Positions 16,050-25,261 are shown, counted from the stretch's first letter. The stretch: 37,584 nt of DNA from Pyrinomonadaceae bacterium (GCA_013812905.1 JACCSP010000271.1:1-37584); one strand, 5' to 3'. Translations and numbers: made by a program. The notes: generated from the letters alone by a model not told the origin.

Positions 16050-19000
16050 TCACGGTTTGGCGATTACGAGTGGATTAGCTTCCAGTTCTCTCCGGTAGAA
16101 GACGCGCGGGCGTTGGAGCGAACGTTTCTGCGGGTCTGCAATATTCTGCTCTCCCTCAGTAAAGGCAATCGCCAACCCCACGCCTCGCGTCTCTTTCATC
16201 TTTTCTTCCTGCATCTGTGGCACGCGCTCAGTGGCGAAGTCGAGCCACTCTCTCGCGCTCAGCAGTCCGTCCTTCGGTTCAATGTCTGCGATCGGCGTCT
16301 TAAGGCCTTCCTCAACCAATGCGTAGGTGAGGAGTCCGTGACCGAGTTGCGCAGCTTCGAGAGCAGCTTGATAGCTTTGCGCCGCGGTTAGGATGTACAT
16401 GCCCTTTTCGTAGGCCAGCTGGGCCAAACCTTTGGAGTTCATTGGCCCACGGCGTTTCTCTTCGGCCTCGAGCGCCTGCCCAGAGTTGCACGCATCGATG
16501 ACCATTAACAAGTGACCGGCGTCCAAGCCCTCGACCGCTTCCTCCAACTCGATGTCGGAGATGCTGTGCGAGAGTATGCTCTCGAGCCCCTGCTCATTAA
16601 CCTTGGTCCTATCGCCGGTGTAGCTCAAGTCATACGGGATCAGGTAGAAGCGTTGCGCCTGCGCCGTTCCGTGACCAGCAAAGTAGATGATTACGGTATC
16701 TTCCGGCTCCGCTCGTTTGACTCGATCCAGAAAGCCTGCCTTCAAGCTGGGAGGTTCGGCTGCGCCGGCTAATCGCTTCAGCGCCAGCAATATGTTCGCT
16801 TTAGTAGCGTTCTCGTTCAGCAGGGGAACCACTTCTACACGCTCAAACCGCCCAACCTTGGTTTGCCGGGCGCGCACTTCATCACCGAAGCTCTGCGCGT
16901 CAGCCACGGCATACTTCAAGTTGTACTGCGGGTTGGCGTATTCATTCAAGCCCACCGCGATAACATAAGCCGTGCCGGGGCGCTTCAGACTCTCAGCGCC
17001 CACGAGCAGCAACTGAGCGTCTTTGCTCTTGACGTTATCTCTATTGAAAGCGTAAGCCGTCAGCCCGTTCAGTCCCGCAGCGACGGTTAGTTCTTCCTCA
17101 AGCGTGACGGCGGGTTGCCCCTTCAAAATATCGCCGCGCCACACTTTCACTAATGAACCATTTCGAAACAGGCGTAGGTCACGCGCCCCCGTGCCCTGCG
17201 GATGATCTTTGTCCGAAGGTGCGTCGGTAACTTCGAGCCTTACTTTTACACGACGTAACTCTGTGCCCGTAGCTGGTGCTGGCTCGCCGGCCAGTGACAA
17301 CCTAACAACTGGCTGGCGGCGGTCCTTGCGGGAAACATCCTGCGCCGCGCGCGGTCGCTTTCCAGCGAGAATCTCGCTGAGCAGTCCAGGATAATAGAAC
17401 TCGTTAAAGAACCATTCGATGGGGGCGACGTTGAAAGTGTCCTGGTTGTAGCGCCAGAGGATCTGGCTCCACGAAACGGGCGTGCCATCGAACAGACCCT
17501 GGGGGGTGACTACCATCCACTCGCCGCCGTCGTCGAGCGAGATCAGCGTCGCCAGGTGTTCGCCGGTGGTTGTATCCCACACGAAGGTGCCTCCGTCATC
17601 GGCTGCCGATGCGAGCAAACGGGAATCTGGACTAAAGTCTAGCGACTCGATGTTCGATGTGTGGCCCGTTAGAGTTCGCGTCTCACGCTTGGTCGCAAGG
17701 TCCCAAATCCGTATTGTGTTGTCGGTACTACCGGAAGCGAGTAACCGGCCGTCCCGACTAAAAGCAACTTCGGTAACGCCTTTGCCATGGCCTTTGAGAT
17801 CTCCCACCTGGCTTCCGCTGGCCACATCCCAGAGCCTTACCTGGCCGGTCGTCTCAACTTTCAAACTCTTCATGAAATCCTGAGGATCGGGAGTTGGCTG
17901 CTTTTTGGCTTTTTTCCCCTGGTTCATGGCGCCGCTCATCATTGTGGCCATATCGAAATTCGACTTCGTCTCGACGCCGCCCGTCGCCAGGGTCCGGCCG
18001 TCGGGACTAAATGCGACCGAAGTAACGGTCTGACCCATGGTACCGGCTGACATCGCGCCCATCATGTTTGTCATCATGGCACTCATATCCGTCATGTTGG
18101 GCATTGCTATTGACCCGGATTTTGTCGAGCCGGGATTCATGATCGCTCCGGGGTTGATCGAACTGGGCATTGAGCCGGTATTACCAAGCGATCCGAGGTT
18201 CCCCAAAGGTGAGGAAGTCAAATCGCGTATCCGGCTGCCTGATTCAGTGTCCCAGAGCGAGATTTGGCCCATCATGCCGAGTGTCGCCAGCGTGCGCCCA
18301 TCGGAGCTGAAACCAGCCTTGGATGCTCCCAGGCCAAGCGTTATCGACCGCAGCTCACGTCCTGACTTTACTTCCCAGATCTTCAACTGGTTCTCAAGGT
18401 TCACCATACCGCTGTTCGAGGGCTTCTGCTGTTGCTGCTGATCTGGGCCATACATCGTGAGCAGCAGTGTCCCATCAGGACTGAAATTGGCGCGATTAAC
18501 AACGCCCCCACCAGACGCCGGCACTAGACGCTGCAATTGCCGCCCGCCTGGTATTTCCAGAATCGTGAGTACATTACTGTTCATTGTGAATGTGGCAAGC
18601 AATTTTCCATCGGGGCTAGGCAGACCGAATACGCCTTCAGAAGGCGCAGCCGTAAGGCGCGAGCCGCGGCCCGCCCGGAGATCCCAGCGCGTGCGCCCAC
18701 CAGAAGAGAGCCGAGTGCCGTCGGCGCTGAAGGCGACCTCGTACGCCATGTTAGTGCGTCCGCTCATCTTGACGAGTTGTTTTAAGGTTTCGGTTTCCCA
18801 GAGGATCGTTGGTGTTCCGAACCCTCCGGTGGCAAGCTTCTTCCCGTCCTCACTGAAATTCGCGAAGAACCCCCCCGAGGAGGCCGGCAAGCCGGAGTTG
18901 GGCGCTTTCAATGGCGGCAATTCTCGCATGGCAGCAACGTCCCACAGTTTGACCGTGTAGCCTTCTGCGAGTGCAAGCAGGCGACCGTCGCCGCTGAACT

Positions 19001-19973
19001 TTATGTGACCGTAATCGGTCGCGGTCGGAGTAAGTTCCCGCTCATCTCCTTTTCCACTCAGGTCCCAGAGTCTTAAGCGCTTGTCGATGATCCCGGCGAC
19101 CAGCAAACGCCCGTCCGACGTAAACGTCAGCTCGATACTATCGATCTCTTTGTCCGGCAAATCCAACGCGCGAGTTTCGCGTCCAGTTGCGAGGTCCCAA
19201 AACTTAACTTGTGGTCTCGATCCATGGGAAACAACCAAGGCCAGTTGGCCTCCGTCCGGAGCAATTGCCGCGCCGCCTCCAACACCCATGAAAGCCGAGG
19301 TGCTCAAGTTTGTCTCCATGCTAATCGAACGCAGCGCTTGCCCGGAAGCGACGTCCCAAACCCTGATCGCGTCGCTGATTGTCACCACGCGACCGTCCGG
19401 CGTAAATGCGATGAAGGAGACGCCCGCGATCGCGGAGGTCATAGACCCCTGAGTGCCGGCGAGCGTTTGCAGTTCTCGTCCCGAAGTTACATCCCAGATT
19501 TTTACTGAGTTGTCCCCCGCGGCGGCCGCTACTAACCGGCTGTCCCGGCTGAAGGCGATGAAAGGGGACATCCCCATCGAGCTGTGAGTGCCACTTGACA
19601 AGTTGCGTAACTCGCGTCCGCTCGTCGTCTCCCATAGTTTGACCGTGCTGCTGCGAAACGTCGCAGTTGCCAAAAGCCGACCGTCGGGACTAAAAACAAA
19701 TCTCGTCGCCCCGAAAAGATTGTTGTAGCCGGTCTGTAATACCAGTTCTGGCTTGGCCTCTCTGGCACCTTGGTCGGATTGCGAAGTATTAGTGACGCTG
19801 GAAGTCTGGACGCCGATGCCTCGTTTGTCCGGGGCGCCGGGGGGCGGCGTGGCAGATGGTGCTTGTGCGAATGCGCGGCTTGAAACGGTTGCAGCAATAA
19901 GGATTACCAAAACAAAACGTGGCGCAGTCACGACGGCCAAGGCGTTGCGCTCACTCTCAACGGTTTTTCCCAT
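16050..19973 (-). CDS. Exported WD40-repeat protein with C-terminal caspase domain
   Basis: A 1307-aa protein. A signal peptide (hydrophobic 18-34, AFAQ-A cleavage) sends it out of the cytoplasm. Residues about 75-805 hold some 14 WD40 blades, each with a FSPDGR-type turn and a W(D/E) ending (KLWETTS, KIWDVTS, RIWDLAT and others), enough for two seven-bladed propellers. A methionine- and glycine-rich insertion spans about 585-705, and there is a five-Gln run at 512-516. After a linker, residues about 1000-1290 are a peptidase C14 (caspase/metacaspase-like) domain. Its dyad is His1101 in YFAGHG and Cys1162 in VIDACNSG. The ATG at 19973 follows GGGAGGGG. Probably a protease gated by the propellers; substrate unknown. 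Confidence 0.93.
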   Translation of the reverse strand: MGKTVESERNALAVVTAPRFVLVILIAATVSSRAFAQAPSATPPPGAPDKRGIGVQTSSVTNTSQSDQGAREAKPELVLQTGYNNLFGATRFVFSPDGRLLATATFRSSTVKLWETTSGRELRNLSSGTHSSMGMSPFIAFSRDSRLVAAAAGDNSVKIWDVTSGRELQTLAGTQGSMTSAIAGVSFIAFTPDGRVVTISDAIRVWDVASGQALRSISMETNLSTSAFMGVGGGAAIAPDGGQLALVVSHGSRPQVKFWDLATGRETRALDLPDKEIDSIELTFTSDGRLLVAGIIDKRLRLWDLSGKGDERELTPTATDYGHIKFSGDGRLLALAEGYTVKLWDVAAMRELPPLKAPNSGLPASSGGFFANFSEDGKKLATGGFGTPTILWETETLKQLVKMSGRTNMAYEVAFSADGTRLSSGGRTRWDLRAGRGSRLTAAPSEGVFGLPSPDGKLLATFTMNSNVLTILEIPGGRQLQRLVPASGGGVVNRANFSPDGTLLLTMYGPDQQQQQKPSNSGMVNLENQLKIWEVKSGRELRSITLGLGASKAGFSSDGRTLATLGMMGQISLWDTESGSRIRDLTSSPLGNLGSLGNTGSMPSSINPGAIMNPGSTKSGSIAMPNMTDMSAMMTNMMGAMSAGTMGQTVTSVAFSPDGRTLATGGVETKSNFDMATMMSGAMNQGKKAKKQPTPDPQDFMKSLKVETTGQVRLWDVASGSQVGDLKGHGKGVTEVAFSRDGRLLASGSTDNTIRIWDLATKRETRTLTGHTSNIESLDFSPDSRLLASAADDGGTFVWDTTTGEHLATLISLDDGGEWMVVTPQGLFDGTPVSWSQILWRYNQDTFNVAPIEWFFNEFYYPGLLSEILAGKRPRAAQDVSRKDRRQPVVRLSLAGEPAPATGTELRRVKVRLEVTDAPSDKDHPQGTGARDLRLFRNGSLVKVWRGDILKGQPAVTLEEELTVAAGLNGLTAYAFNRDNVKSKDAQLLLVGAESLKRPGTAYVIAVGLNEYANPQYNLKYAVADAQSFGDEVRARQTKVGRFERVEVVPLLNENATKANILLALKRLAGAAEPPSLKAGFLDRVKRAEPEDTVIIYFAGHGTAQAQRFYLIPYDLSYTGDRTKVNEQGLESILSHSISDIELEEAVEGLDAGHLLMVIDACNSGQALEAEEKRRGPMNSKGLAQLAYEKGMYILTAAQSYQAALEAAQLGHGLLTYALVEEGLKTPIADIEPKDGLLSAREWLDFATERVPQMQEEKMKETRGVGLAIAFTEGEQNIADPQKRSLQRPRVFYRRELEANPLVIAKP

Positions 19974-20006
19974 ATCAGTAGCCCCTCCCGGCTAGTACGT
20001 GTGCAG

Positions 20007-20034
20007 AGTCTAATCTTCCACCTAATTAGCTCAA
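20007..20034 (-). promoter_or_regulatory. Candidate promoter of the WD40-caspase gene
   Basis: On the minus strand TTGAGC (20034-20029) and TAGACT (20012-20007) are separated by 16 bp. They lie about 35 nt upstream of the start codon. Both hexamers match the sigma-70 consensus only partly, so this is tentative. Confidence 0.28.
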
Positions 20035-20170
20035 AGCGCTATAACATCCTCACATGTTCGAGTAGCAGCAATCCGACAGAGCGCTAAACACACACATTAC
20101 CCGATCAATCTCGCGCCGACGAGTTCAAACCCACCGTATTTCGGGCCGTCATGCGCGAACCGCCGGACTA

Positions 20171-20199
20171 TTGACACAAGTATGGAACTATCATACAAG
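20171..20199 (+). promoter_or_regulatory. Candidate sigma-70 promoter of the TPR gene
   Basis: A perfect -35 TTGACA (20171-20176) is followed after 17 bp by TACAAG (20194-20199) as the -10. It would give a leader of about 65 nt before the ATG at 20271. It lies in the divergent gap shared with the WD40-caspase gene. Confidence 0.42.
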
Positions 20200-20270
20200 C
20201 GCTGCGGGTAGCGAGCCGCATTAGATTCAAAACTCCCGGTCCGCTTCCCCTGTGCGCACTCCAAAAAAAT

Positions 20271-21212
20271 ATGGTCCACTCACTAGTACTCGCCATCCTG
20301 CTCGTGGTGTTTGCCAGCCCTGCCTTGGTCCTTACGGCCGAAGTCGGGAACACCCAGGATAGAAGGCCTCGACCGGAATTTGTCGATCGGCCCACACCTC
20401 AAATTTCAGCCGAAACACGAAAAGAAATGGAAGCGCGGCTTGAGGAGGCGCGCCGGAGTTTCGAAGCCAAACCAAACGAACCCGGCGCGACAATTTGGCT
20501 GGGACGACGGCTCGCGTACCTCGGCCGCTTTGCTGATGCGATTGCGGTTTATAGCGAAGGGATAAAGAAGTTTCCATGGGATGCCCGGTTTTATCGCCAC
20601 CGCGGACACCGCTACCTTACGCTCCGCAAATTCCATCTTGCGATCGCCGATTTCGAGAAAGCTGCAAAACTGATCCAGGGGAAGCCTGACGAAGTTGAGG
20701 CAGACGGCCAGCCTAATGTCCGCAACATACCCACCAGCACGTTGCACTTTAATATCTGGTATCACCTGGGTCTGGGTCATTACTTAACCGGTCAGAATCA
20801 GCGGGCGCTGAATAGTTATCGCGAGTGCCTTGAGGTTTCAAAGAATCCTGATGCACTCGTCGCCACTAGTCACTGGCTCTATATGACGCTAAGGAGAATG
20901 AATCGTCCGCGCGAAGCAGCCCAAGTGCTTGAGCCAATCCGCGAAGGCATGGAGATCATTGAAAACGACGGTTACTACCGGCTGCTGCTGATGTACAAAG
21001 GGACGGTCTCACTCGAAAATCTCCTAGCGGAAACCTCGAAACAGGCCGACTCGCCGGGTTCAAATAGCATCCTCTACGGCATTGGAAATTGGTACCTCTA
21101 CAATGGACGCCGCGATGAGGCCCTGAAAATTTTTCGGCAGATGGTTGAGCGAGACCAGTGGACCAGCTTTGGATATATTGCCGCAGAAGCTGATCTGAAG
21201 CGACTTGCTTGA
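20271..21212 (+). CDS. Exported TPR-repeat protein
   Basis: A 313-aa protein with an N-terminal signal peptide (hydrophobic 4-22, likely cut near VLTA-E). A charged helical region (QISAETRKEMEARLEEAR) leads into several tetratricopeptide-type repeats. Among them are WLGRRLAYLGRFADAIAVYSEG, YRHRGHRYLTLRKFHLAIADF and YHLGLGHYLTGQNQRALNSY (abbreviated segments), and one near the C-terminus (NWYLYNGRRDEALKIF). It is probably periplasmic and binds another protein. It is divergent from the exported WD40-caspase gene, 297 bp apart, which may hint at shared control. No catalytic motif is seen. Confidence 0.85.
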   Translation: MVHSLVLAILLVVFASPALVLTAEVGNTQDRRPRPEFVDRPTPQISAETRKEMEARLEEARRSFEAKPNEPGATIWLGRRLAYLGRFADAIAVYSEGIKKFPWDARFYRHRGHRYLTLRKFHLAIADFEKAAKLIQGKPDEVEADGQPNVRNIPTSTLHFNIWYHLGLGHYLTGQNQRALNSYRECLEVSKNPDALVATSHWLYMTLRRMNRPREAAQVLEPIREGMEIIENDGYYRLLLMYKGTVSLENLLAETSKQADSPGSNSILYGIGNWYLYNGRRDEALKIFRQMVERDQWTSFGYIAAEADLKRLA

Positions 21213-21237
21213 CTGATTGAAGAGAATGTTGACCTCT

Positions 21238-21390
21238 AGGCTGTGTTGAAAACTAAGCGATCCGCACGAGGGCTCAAGCTCTGCTAATTTGCAGGTCGCG
21301 AAGGTCGACCTGTCCCCGCTTCAAGTCTCTCTCGATCCGTGCGGCTCGCGCGCCTTCATCGACAACCTTCCGGGCATTGAGTGCTATTAT
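21238..21390 (-). mobile_element. Possible IS-end fragment with transposase C-terminal frame
   Basis: On the plus strand GGCTGTGTTGAAAAC (21239-21253) resembles the outer end of some IS5/IS1182-type elements. About 20 nt further in, the minus strand carries the end of an open frame, with ALNARKVVDEGARAARIERD and KRGQVDLRDLQ, stopping at 21274. It reads like the C-terminus of a truncated transposase. The layout (stop codon about 35 nt from the end) fits an insertion-sequence terminus. The rest of the element is absent. The family is not certain; the call is from pattern only. Confidence 0.35.
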
Positions 21391-21859
21391 CGCCGGCACG
21401 CCGCTCAACCGTCTGCTGCACACATCACAGCTGAGCGTGACCTCTGATGCTGGCACAGTGGAACAGTTCGTGGATAGAAACAACGACTTAATGGCAGACG
21501 AGCGCACTACCTTCGAATCCGCAGGGGGCGCGTTCGATGTCGCCGTGGGCCAGTCAGGCGCTCGCTACGAAGTCTACGGAGCTACGCTCAACAACACTTC
21601 TGTGGGGGTGGTGATCGTCGCATTAGACACTAATGGCGACTACCGCATCGATACTTCTAATAGCTCAACAAAGCATTCTGTGCTCATGCAGTACTTCGGT
21701 TACCTGCGTCGCAATCCAAACGATTTGCCCGACTCAAATTTCAATGGCTACGACTTTTGGCTGGTGAAACTTAATCAATTCAATGGGAATTTCGTCGAGG
21801 CCGAGACGGTCAAAGCTTTCCTCACCTCAGGAGAGTACAAACGGAGGTTTGGTCCGTGA
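21377..21859 (+). pseudogene. Relic of a large surface protein with DUF4214-like tail
   Basis: A 160-codon frame (TTG at 21377) that joins two pieces. The first contains TVEQFVDRNNDLMADERTTF, GGAFDVAVGQSGARYEVYGA and VALDTNGDYRIDTSN. It resembles an N-terminal region of large acidobacterial exported proteins. The second, YFGYLRRNPNDLPDSNFNGY and KAFLTSGEYKRRFGP, resembles the C-terminal DUF4214-type ending of such proteins. The middle (usually several hundred residues) is missing, and no signal peptide is present because the 5' side abuts the putative IS fragment. It is most likely a decayed gene, though a short expressed product cannot be excluded. Confidence 0.55.
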
Positions 21860-22316
21860 TGGGGGCCGGCGGACATCATCCGCAGTTGGCGAGCAAATTC
21901 CGAAAGCCCGGGTAGCGCGACGGCAGCGTAAAGTTTGGAGCGAAGCAGAGGAACCCCCAGGCACGAACCCAACAAGAGATAGAGTCGCTTGATTAGTGGT
22001 CCCTTTAGTCTGTACTGAATAAAACTCAAACCCACCGACTAAAGTCTCTGCTACTAGATTATCAATGGACCATATCGCTGCGATGCGCAACTTGCATCAG
22101 TTTCTTGGGCCAGTTGACCAAAACGTAGGGCATATAGCTGCGCGCAAGTGGTCGCAGCAATGAGGCCGTGGAGCGTGCGCAATCGAAGATAAAGCAATGG
22201 CCGTCCCCTCGACATACTAACGGAGCGACAATTGTCGAAAAGCTTACGTTTATTCAAGCGTTGATCTTGGAAATGGGTTAAAAAAGCAGTCTTCCGATTT
22301 GAACTTAGCTGGAAAC
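21860..22316. other. Gene-free stretch before the polysaccharide locus
   Basis: About 450 bp with no recognisable gene. It contains one clear inverted repeat, CTTTAGTC (22003-22010) and GACTAAAG (22037-22044), 8 bp perfect with a 26-nt loop. GACTAAAGTC-type words are, from memory, common in dispersed palindromes of acidobacterial genomes. The promoter of the downstream O-antigen ligase gene should lie here, but no convincing -35/-10 pair was found. Confidence 0.45.
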
Positions 22317-23882
22317 ATGAACATATCCAGAAGCGCCGCCGGTGACAACAAGGAAAATAGCGAGGCTGCCCAATGGATTGATAGGGCCATCATTGTTTGC
22401 CTGTTCATGTTCGCCGCCGCTGCCCCTCATTCGATTGCCGCTACTCAGACTGCGTGGCTGATAGGCATGCTGCTTTGGGTATCTCGATTTGCCTTCTATC
22501 CTGTTTCCGTCTTACATAAGTCACCGCTTGATTACGCATTGCTCGGCTTCTTTATCCTCACTGGACTTTCCGCATTTCTCTCTTACGAGCCGATGGTTTC
22601 AATCGGAAAACTTCGGGCCGCAAGCCTCTTCACTATCGTCTATCTGTTTGCTCAGAATATCCCGTCTCGTCGTGTTCTTCGCCTGCTGGCGCTAACCCTG
22701 GTCGCTTCTTGCACGATCAATGTGCTCTACACTGCCGGGCAGCGACTAGTCGGCAGAGGTGTAAAGATCCAGAGCTTGACAGTTGAAAGCCCTCTTTACG
22801 CGTCGGGTGTGAGAGCCGGTGATACATTGCTGGAAATTAACGGTACGAGAGTTAACGATCCCGAGGACTTGATCAATGTGCTTGACATTCCTGACAAGAA
22901 GCCAGCCACGGTCAAAGCCTACCGGCACGAGCTGTTGCCGACGTTTAAGGTGCAGCGAGGGAAACTCTTGGCCGGCAGTGACGCCCCCCAAAGACTAGGC
23001 GTCGAGGGTTGGTCCAAAGGTCGCGACTGGCGCGCGCCAGGCTTCTATGGTCATTACGTCTCCTATGCAGAAGTCTTGCAGTTGATCCTGGCTCTGACCG
23101 TCGGGTTGTTTGTTGCGTTGCCTTCAAAGCGCAGCTGGGTTGGTTCCCTGCTGAGCATTGCGTTCGTGGGCTTCTGTTTCTCATTAATGTTGACAGTAAC
23201 GCGCGCTTCCTGGGCAGCGTTCCTGATCTCTTCCACCGTCATATTGCTTCTGGGATCAAGCCGGCGGGCGATTTTAATCGTAGGACTGCTGGCAATTCCA
23301 CTGGTTCTAGCTGGTCTCTTCTTTCTTCAGCAGAAACGCAACGTCTCATTCTTCGATCAAACGGATCAGTCGACTACTTGGAGGCAGACCGTTTGGCGAG
23401 AAGGTTTTGACCTACTCGTAAGTAGACCACGCCATCTGATTTTTGGCATTGGGATGGATTCGATTAAGGGACACTGGCGCGAGTGGGGCATGTTTGACAA
23501 CGGCCGCTTGCCCCGGGGCCACATGCACTCAAACTTGTTGCAGCTTGCTCTCGAGCGCGGCGTTCTGGCGTTGGTTCTTTGGCTGGTCCTACTCGGGCTG
23601 TATGCAGTCATGCTGCTAAGGCTTGCGCGCGACCTAAGAGAATCGAACGACGGTGGAGGAAATGAACAACGTTTTGGGCCTTGGATCGATCGAGGGATCG
23701 TATTTGGTGCATTGGGAGGAATGATTGGTTTCTTTGCAAGCGGCCTGGTCCACTACAACTGGGGCGACTCAGAAGTTGTAATGGTGTTTTATTTCAACAT
23801 GGGATTAATTCTGGCTCTGAAGCGATTGAGTGATGCCCGGGAAACACGAAAAACCACCAGTCTGTTGAGGATCGAAATTTAG
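22317..23882 (+). CDS. O-antigen ligase/polymerase family protein with PDZ-like insert
   Basis: A 521-aa polytopic membrane protein of the Wzy/WaaL (O-antigen ligase) family, which joins or polymerises surface polysaccharide on the periplasmic side. About 10 or more hydrophobic helices flank two soluble regions. The long C-terminal loop has GHMHSNLLQLALERG, the family His motif (His404), and TRASW holds a candidate Arg (296). Unusually, the loop after the fourth or fifth helix (about 149-214) reads as a PDZ domain: SPLYASGVRAGDTLLEING followed by TRVNDPEDLINVL. The ATG at 22317 is preferred over an upstream TTG at 22299 because GGAAAC precedes it. It is the first gene of the polysaccharide locus and converges with the GT4 gene. 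Confidence 0.88.
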   Translation: MNISRSAAGDNKENSEAAQWIDRAIIVCLFMFAAAAPHSIAATQTAWLIGMLLWVSRFAFYPVSVLHKSPLDYALLGFFILTGLSAFLSYEPMVSIGKLRAASLFTIVYLFAQNIPSRRVLRLLALTLVASCTINVLYTAGQRLVGRGVKIQSLTVESPLYASGVRAGDTLLEINGTRVNDPEDLINVLDIPDKKPATVKAYRHELLPTFKVQRGKLLAGSDAPQRLGVEGWSKGRDWRAPGFYGHYVSYAEVLQLILALTVGLFVALPSKRSWVGSLLSIAFVGFCFSLMLTVTRASWAAFLISSTVILLLGSSRRAILIVGLLAIPLVLAGLFFLQQKRNVSFFDQTDQSTTWRQTVWREGFDLLVSRPRHLIFGIGMDSIKGHWREWGMFDNGRLPRGHMHSNLLQLALERGVLALVLWLVLLGLYAVMLLRLARDLRESNDGGGNEQRFGPWIDRGIVFGALGGMIGFFASGLVHYNWGDSEVVMVFYFNMGLILALKRLSDARETRKTTSLLRIEI

Positions 23883-23916
23883 ATAGCCCTGTGTAAGGGT
23901 GCAAAAGATCGCCGAA

Positions 23917-25122
23917 CTAGCCTGACGCCCTTTCGTATACCTTGAGGTATTCTTCCGTCACGATCTCTGCGGAGAAGTGCGATGACAGTTGCTTATTGCT
24001 TGAGTTTGCTGTCGCTCTCACTTCGGCGCTCCCTAATACTTCAATGATCCTGTCGGCAAGCAAATCTGGCCTTCGTGGTTCCACCCAAAGACAGTTGTTC
24101 GGTTCCTTTAGGTAATCAGCAGCAGCTCGAATACGGGTGGTGATAATTGGCAGTCCGGCTGCGGTCGCATTGAAAATGACCATCGGAAAACCTTCGTAGT
24201 GATAAGTCGGAAATAGGAGGATCGTGCTGTTGACGTAAAACGCCGCCGTCTGTTCTTCGGGGACGTAACCGAAGAAGCGCACGTTTGATTCGAGTCCGAG
24301 TCGATCGACCTCTACTTCGGCCCCCTCACGTGCGGGACCGTCACCAACACAGAGCAGCATGAACGGCTGATTGCACTCGCGTAGTAATTTGCAGGCGCTT
24401 ATCACATCCATCAGACCCTTTGTCTCGATAAAGCGGCCGATGAACAACAGCAGAGGCACATCCTCTGGCAGGTTCATCTTCGCCCTGAATTGTGGGTCAG
24501 GAGCTTCCAGTTTATTCTGCACCACGTTCTTAATGAGGAAAATCTTTTTCTCCGGTACGCCAGAATTCAGAAAATTGTCGCGTTCCTCAGAAGACAAGAC
24601 TCCGATGCCCTGGGCCTGCTTGAGGAGATAGCGACCCAGATAGCGCAGAACGGAATTATTAGTTTCCAGGAGACGCCCATCCGATCCGTGGAACTTCAAA
24701 AAGATCTTTGTTCCGGCCGCTGGAAGACTGCTGATTATGACGAAGTCTCTCAGGAGTGCCCTGCTGTCGAATGACGTGTTGATATGGAGCAAGTCGAACT
24801 TTCCTGTTCGGATCCGTTGCCGAAAGCGCCGGGCAGTTTGGATTACTCTCAGGATCCTCCTAATCAAGCCCAATTGCGTTTCGGCATAGGCATAGACTTC
24901 TTCCTCAACCTCATTACCCAGCCGGCGTAATTCGTCAATGAACGGCGGCTCGCACGCGGCCGGCCCACCTTGTGAGCCCTTCTCCGGCATTCCAACTAAT
25001 ATGCGCACGCTAGTGGGTTCCCGAGTCTGGATGGATTTCTTGAGCGGTTCTGATCCATAAACTTTGGCAAATGATAGAGAGTGGCGCACAAAATGCGCAG
25101 CCGAAAACCTTAAGCTATTCAA
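23917..25122 (-). CDS. Glycosyltransferase family 4 protein
   Basis: A 401-aa GT-B fold retaining glycosyltransferase. The N-terminal Rossmann part has RILVGMPEKGSQGGP with the glycine-rich acceptor loop. The C-terminal donor domain has LLFIGRFIETKG and the E-x7-E type motif YHYEGFPMVIFNATAAG, which binds the nucleotide sugar. It should add a sugar to a lipid-linked glycan on the cytoplasmic face. The predicted TTG start at 25122 has AAGGGA upstream but gives a 38-residue leader not typical of the family; a GTG at 25008 would start right at the first strand. It is the only minus-strand gene in the locus and is divergent from the flippase gene. Confidence 0.9.
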   Translation of the reverse strand: MNSLRFSAAHFVRHSLSFAKVYGSEPLKKSIQTREPTSVRILVGMPEKGSQGGPAACEPPFIDELRRLGNEVEEEVYAYAETQLGLIRRILRVIQTARRFRQRIRTGKFDLLHINTSFDSRALLRDFVIISSLPAAGTKIFLKFHGSDGRLLETNNSVLRYLGRYLLKQAQGIGVLSSEERDNFLNSGVPEKKIFLIKNVVQNKLEAPDPQFRAKMNLPEDVPLLLFIGRFIETKGLMDVISACKLLRECNQPFMLLCVGDGPAREGAEVEVDRLGLESNVRFFGYVPEEQTAAFYVNSTILLFPTYHYEGFPMVIFNATAAGLPIITTRIRAAADYLKEPNNCLWVEPRRPDLLADRIIEVLGSAEVRATANSSNKQLSSHFSAEIVTEEYLKVYERASG

Positions 25123-25197
25123 GCAAATCCCTTACTTTCGCTCGGCAACGCCTTCGCCTTCCTCTTAAGGTTAAGCGGATTATCTACTTCTCGAGGT

Positions 25198-25225
25198 TTG
25201 AAATAAACTGATTATCAAATATAAG
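25198..25225 (+). promoter_or_regulatory. Candidate sigma-70 promoter of the flippase operon
   Basis: TTGAAA (25198-25203) and TATAAG (25220-25225) are spaced by 16 bp, each one base from consensus. The surrounding sequence is AT-rich against a GC-rich background. It would start transcription about 30 nt before the ATG at 25262 and could serve the whole run to asnB. Confidence 0.5.
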
Positions 25226-25261
25226 TTCTTAGGGTTCGTCTGCCTACTAGCTCGCCATCTT

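Noticed and set aside
21274-21507. Minus-strand frame as an independent gene
   Set aside because: Only its C-terminal part looks protein-like, and the rest is antisense to the surface-protein relic; treated as an IS fragment.
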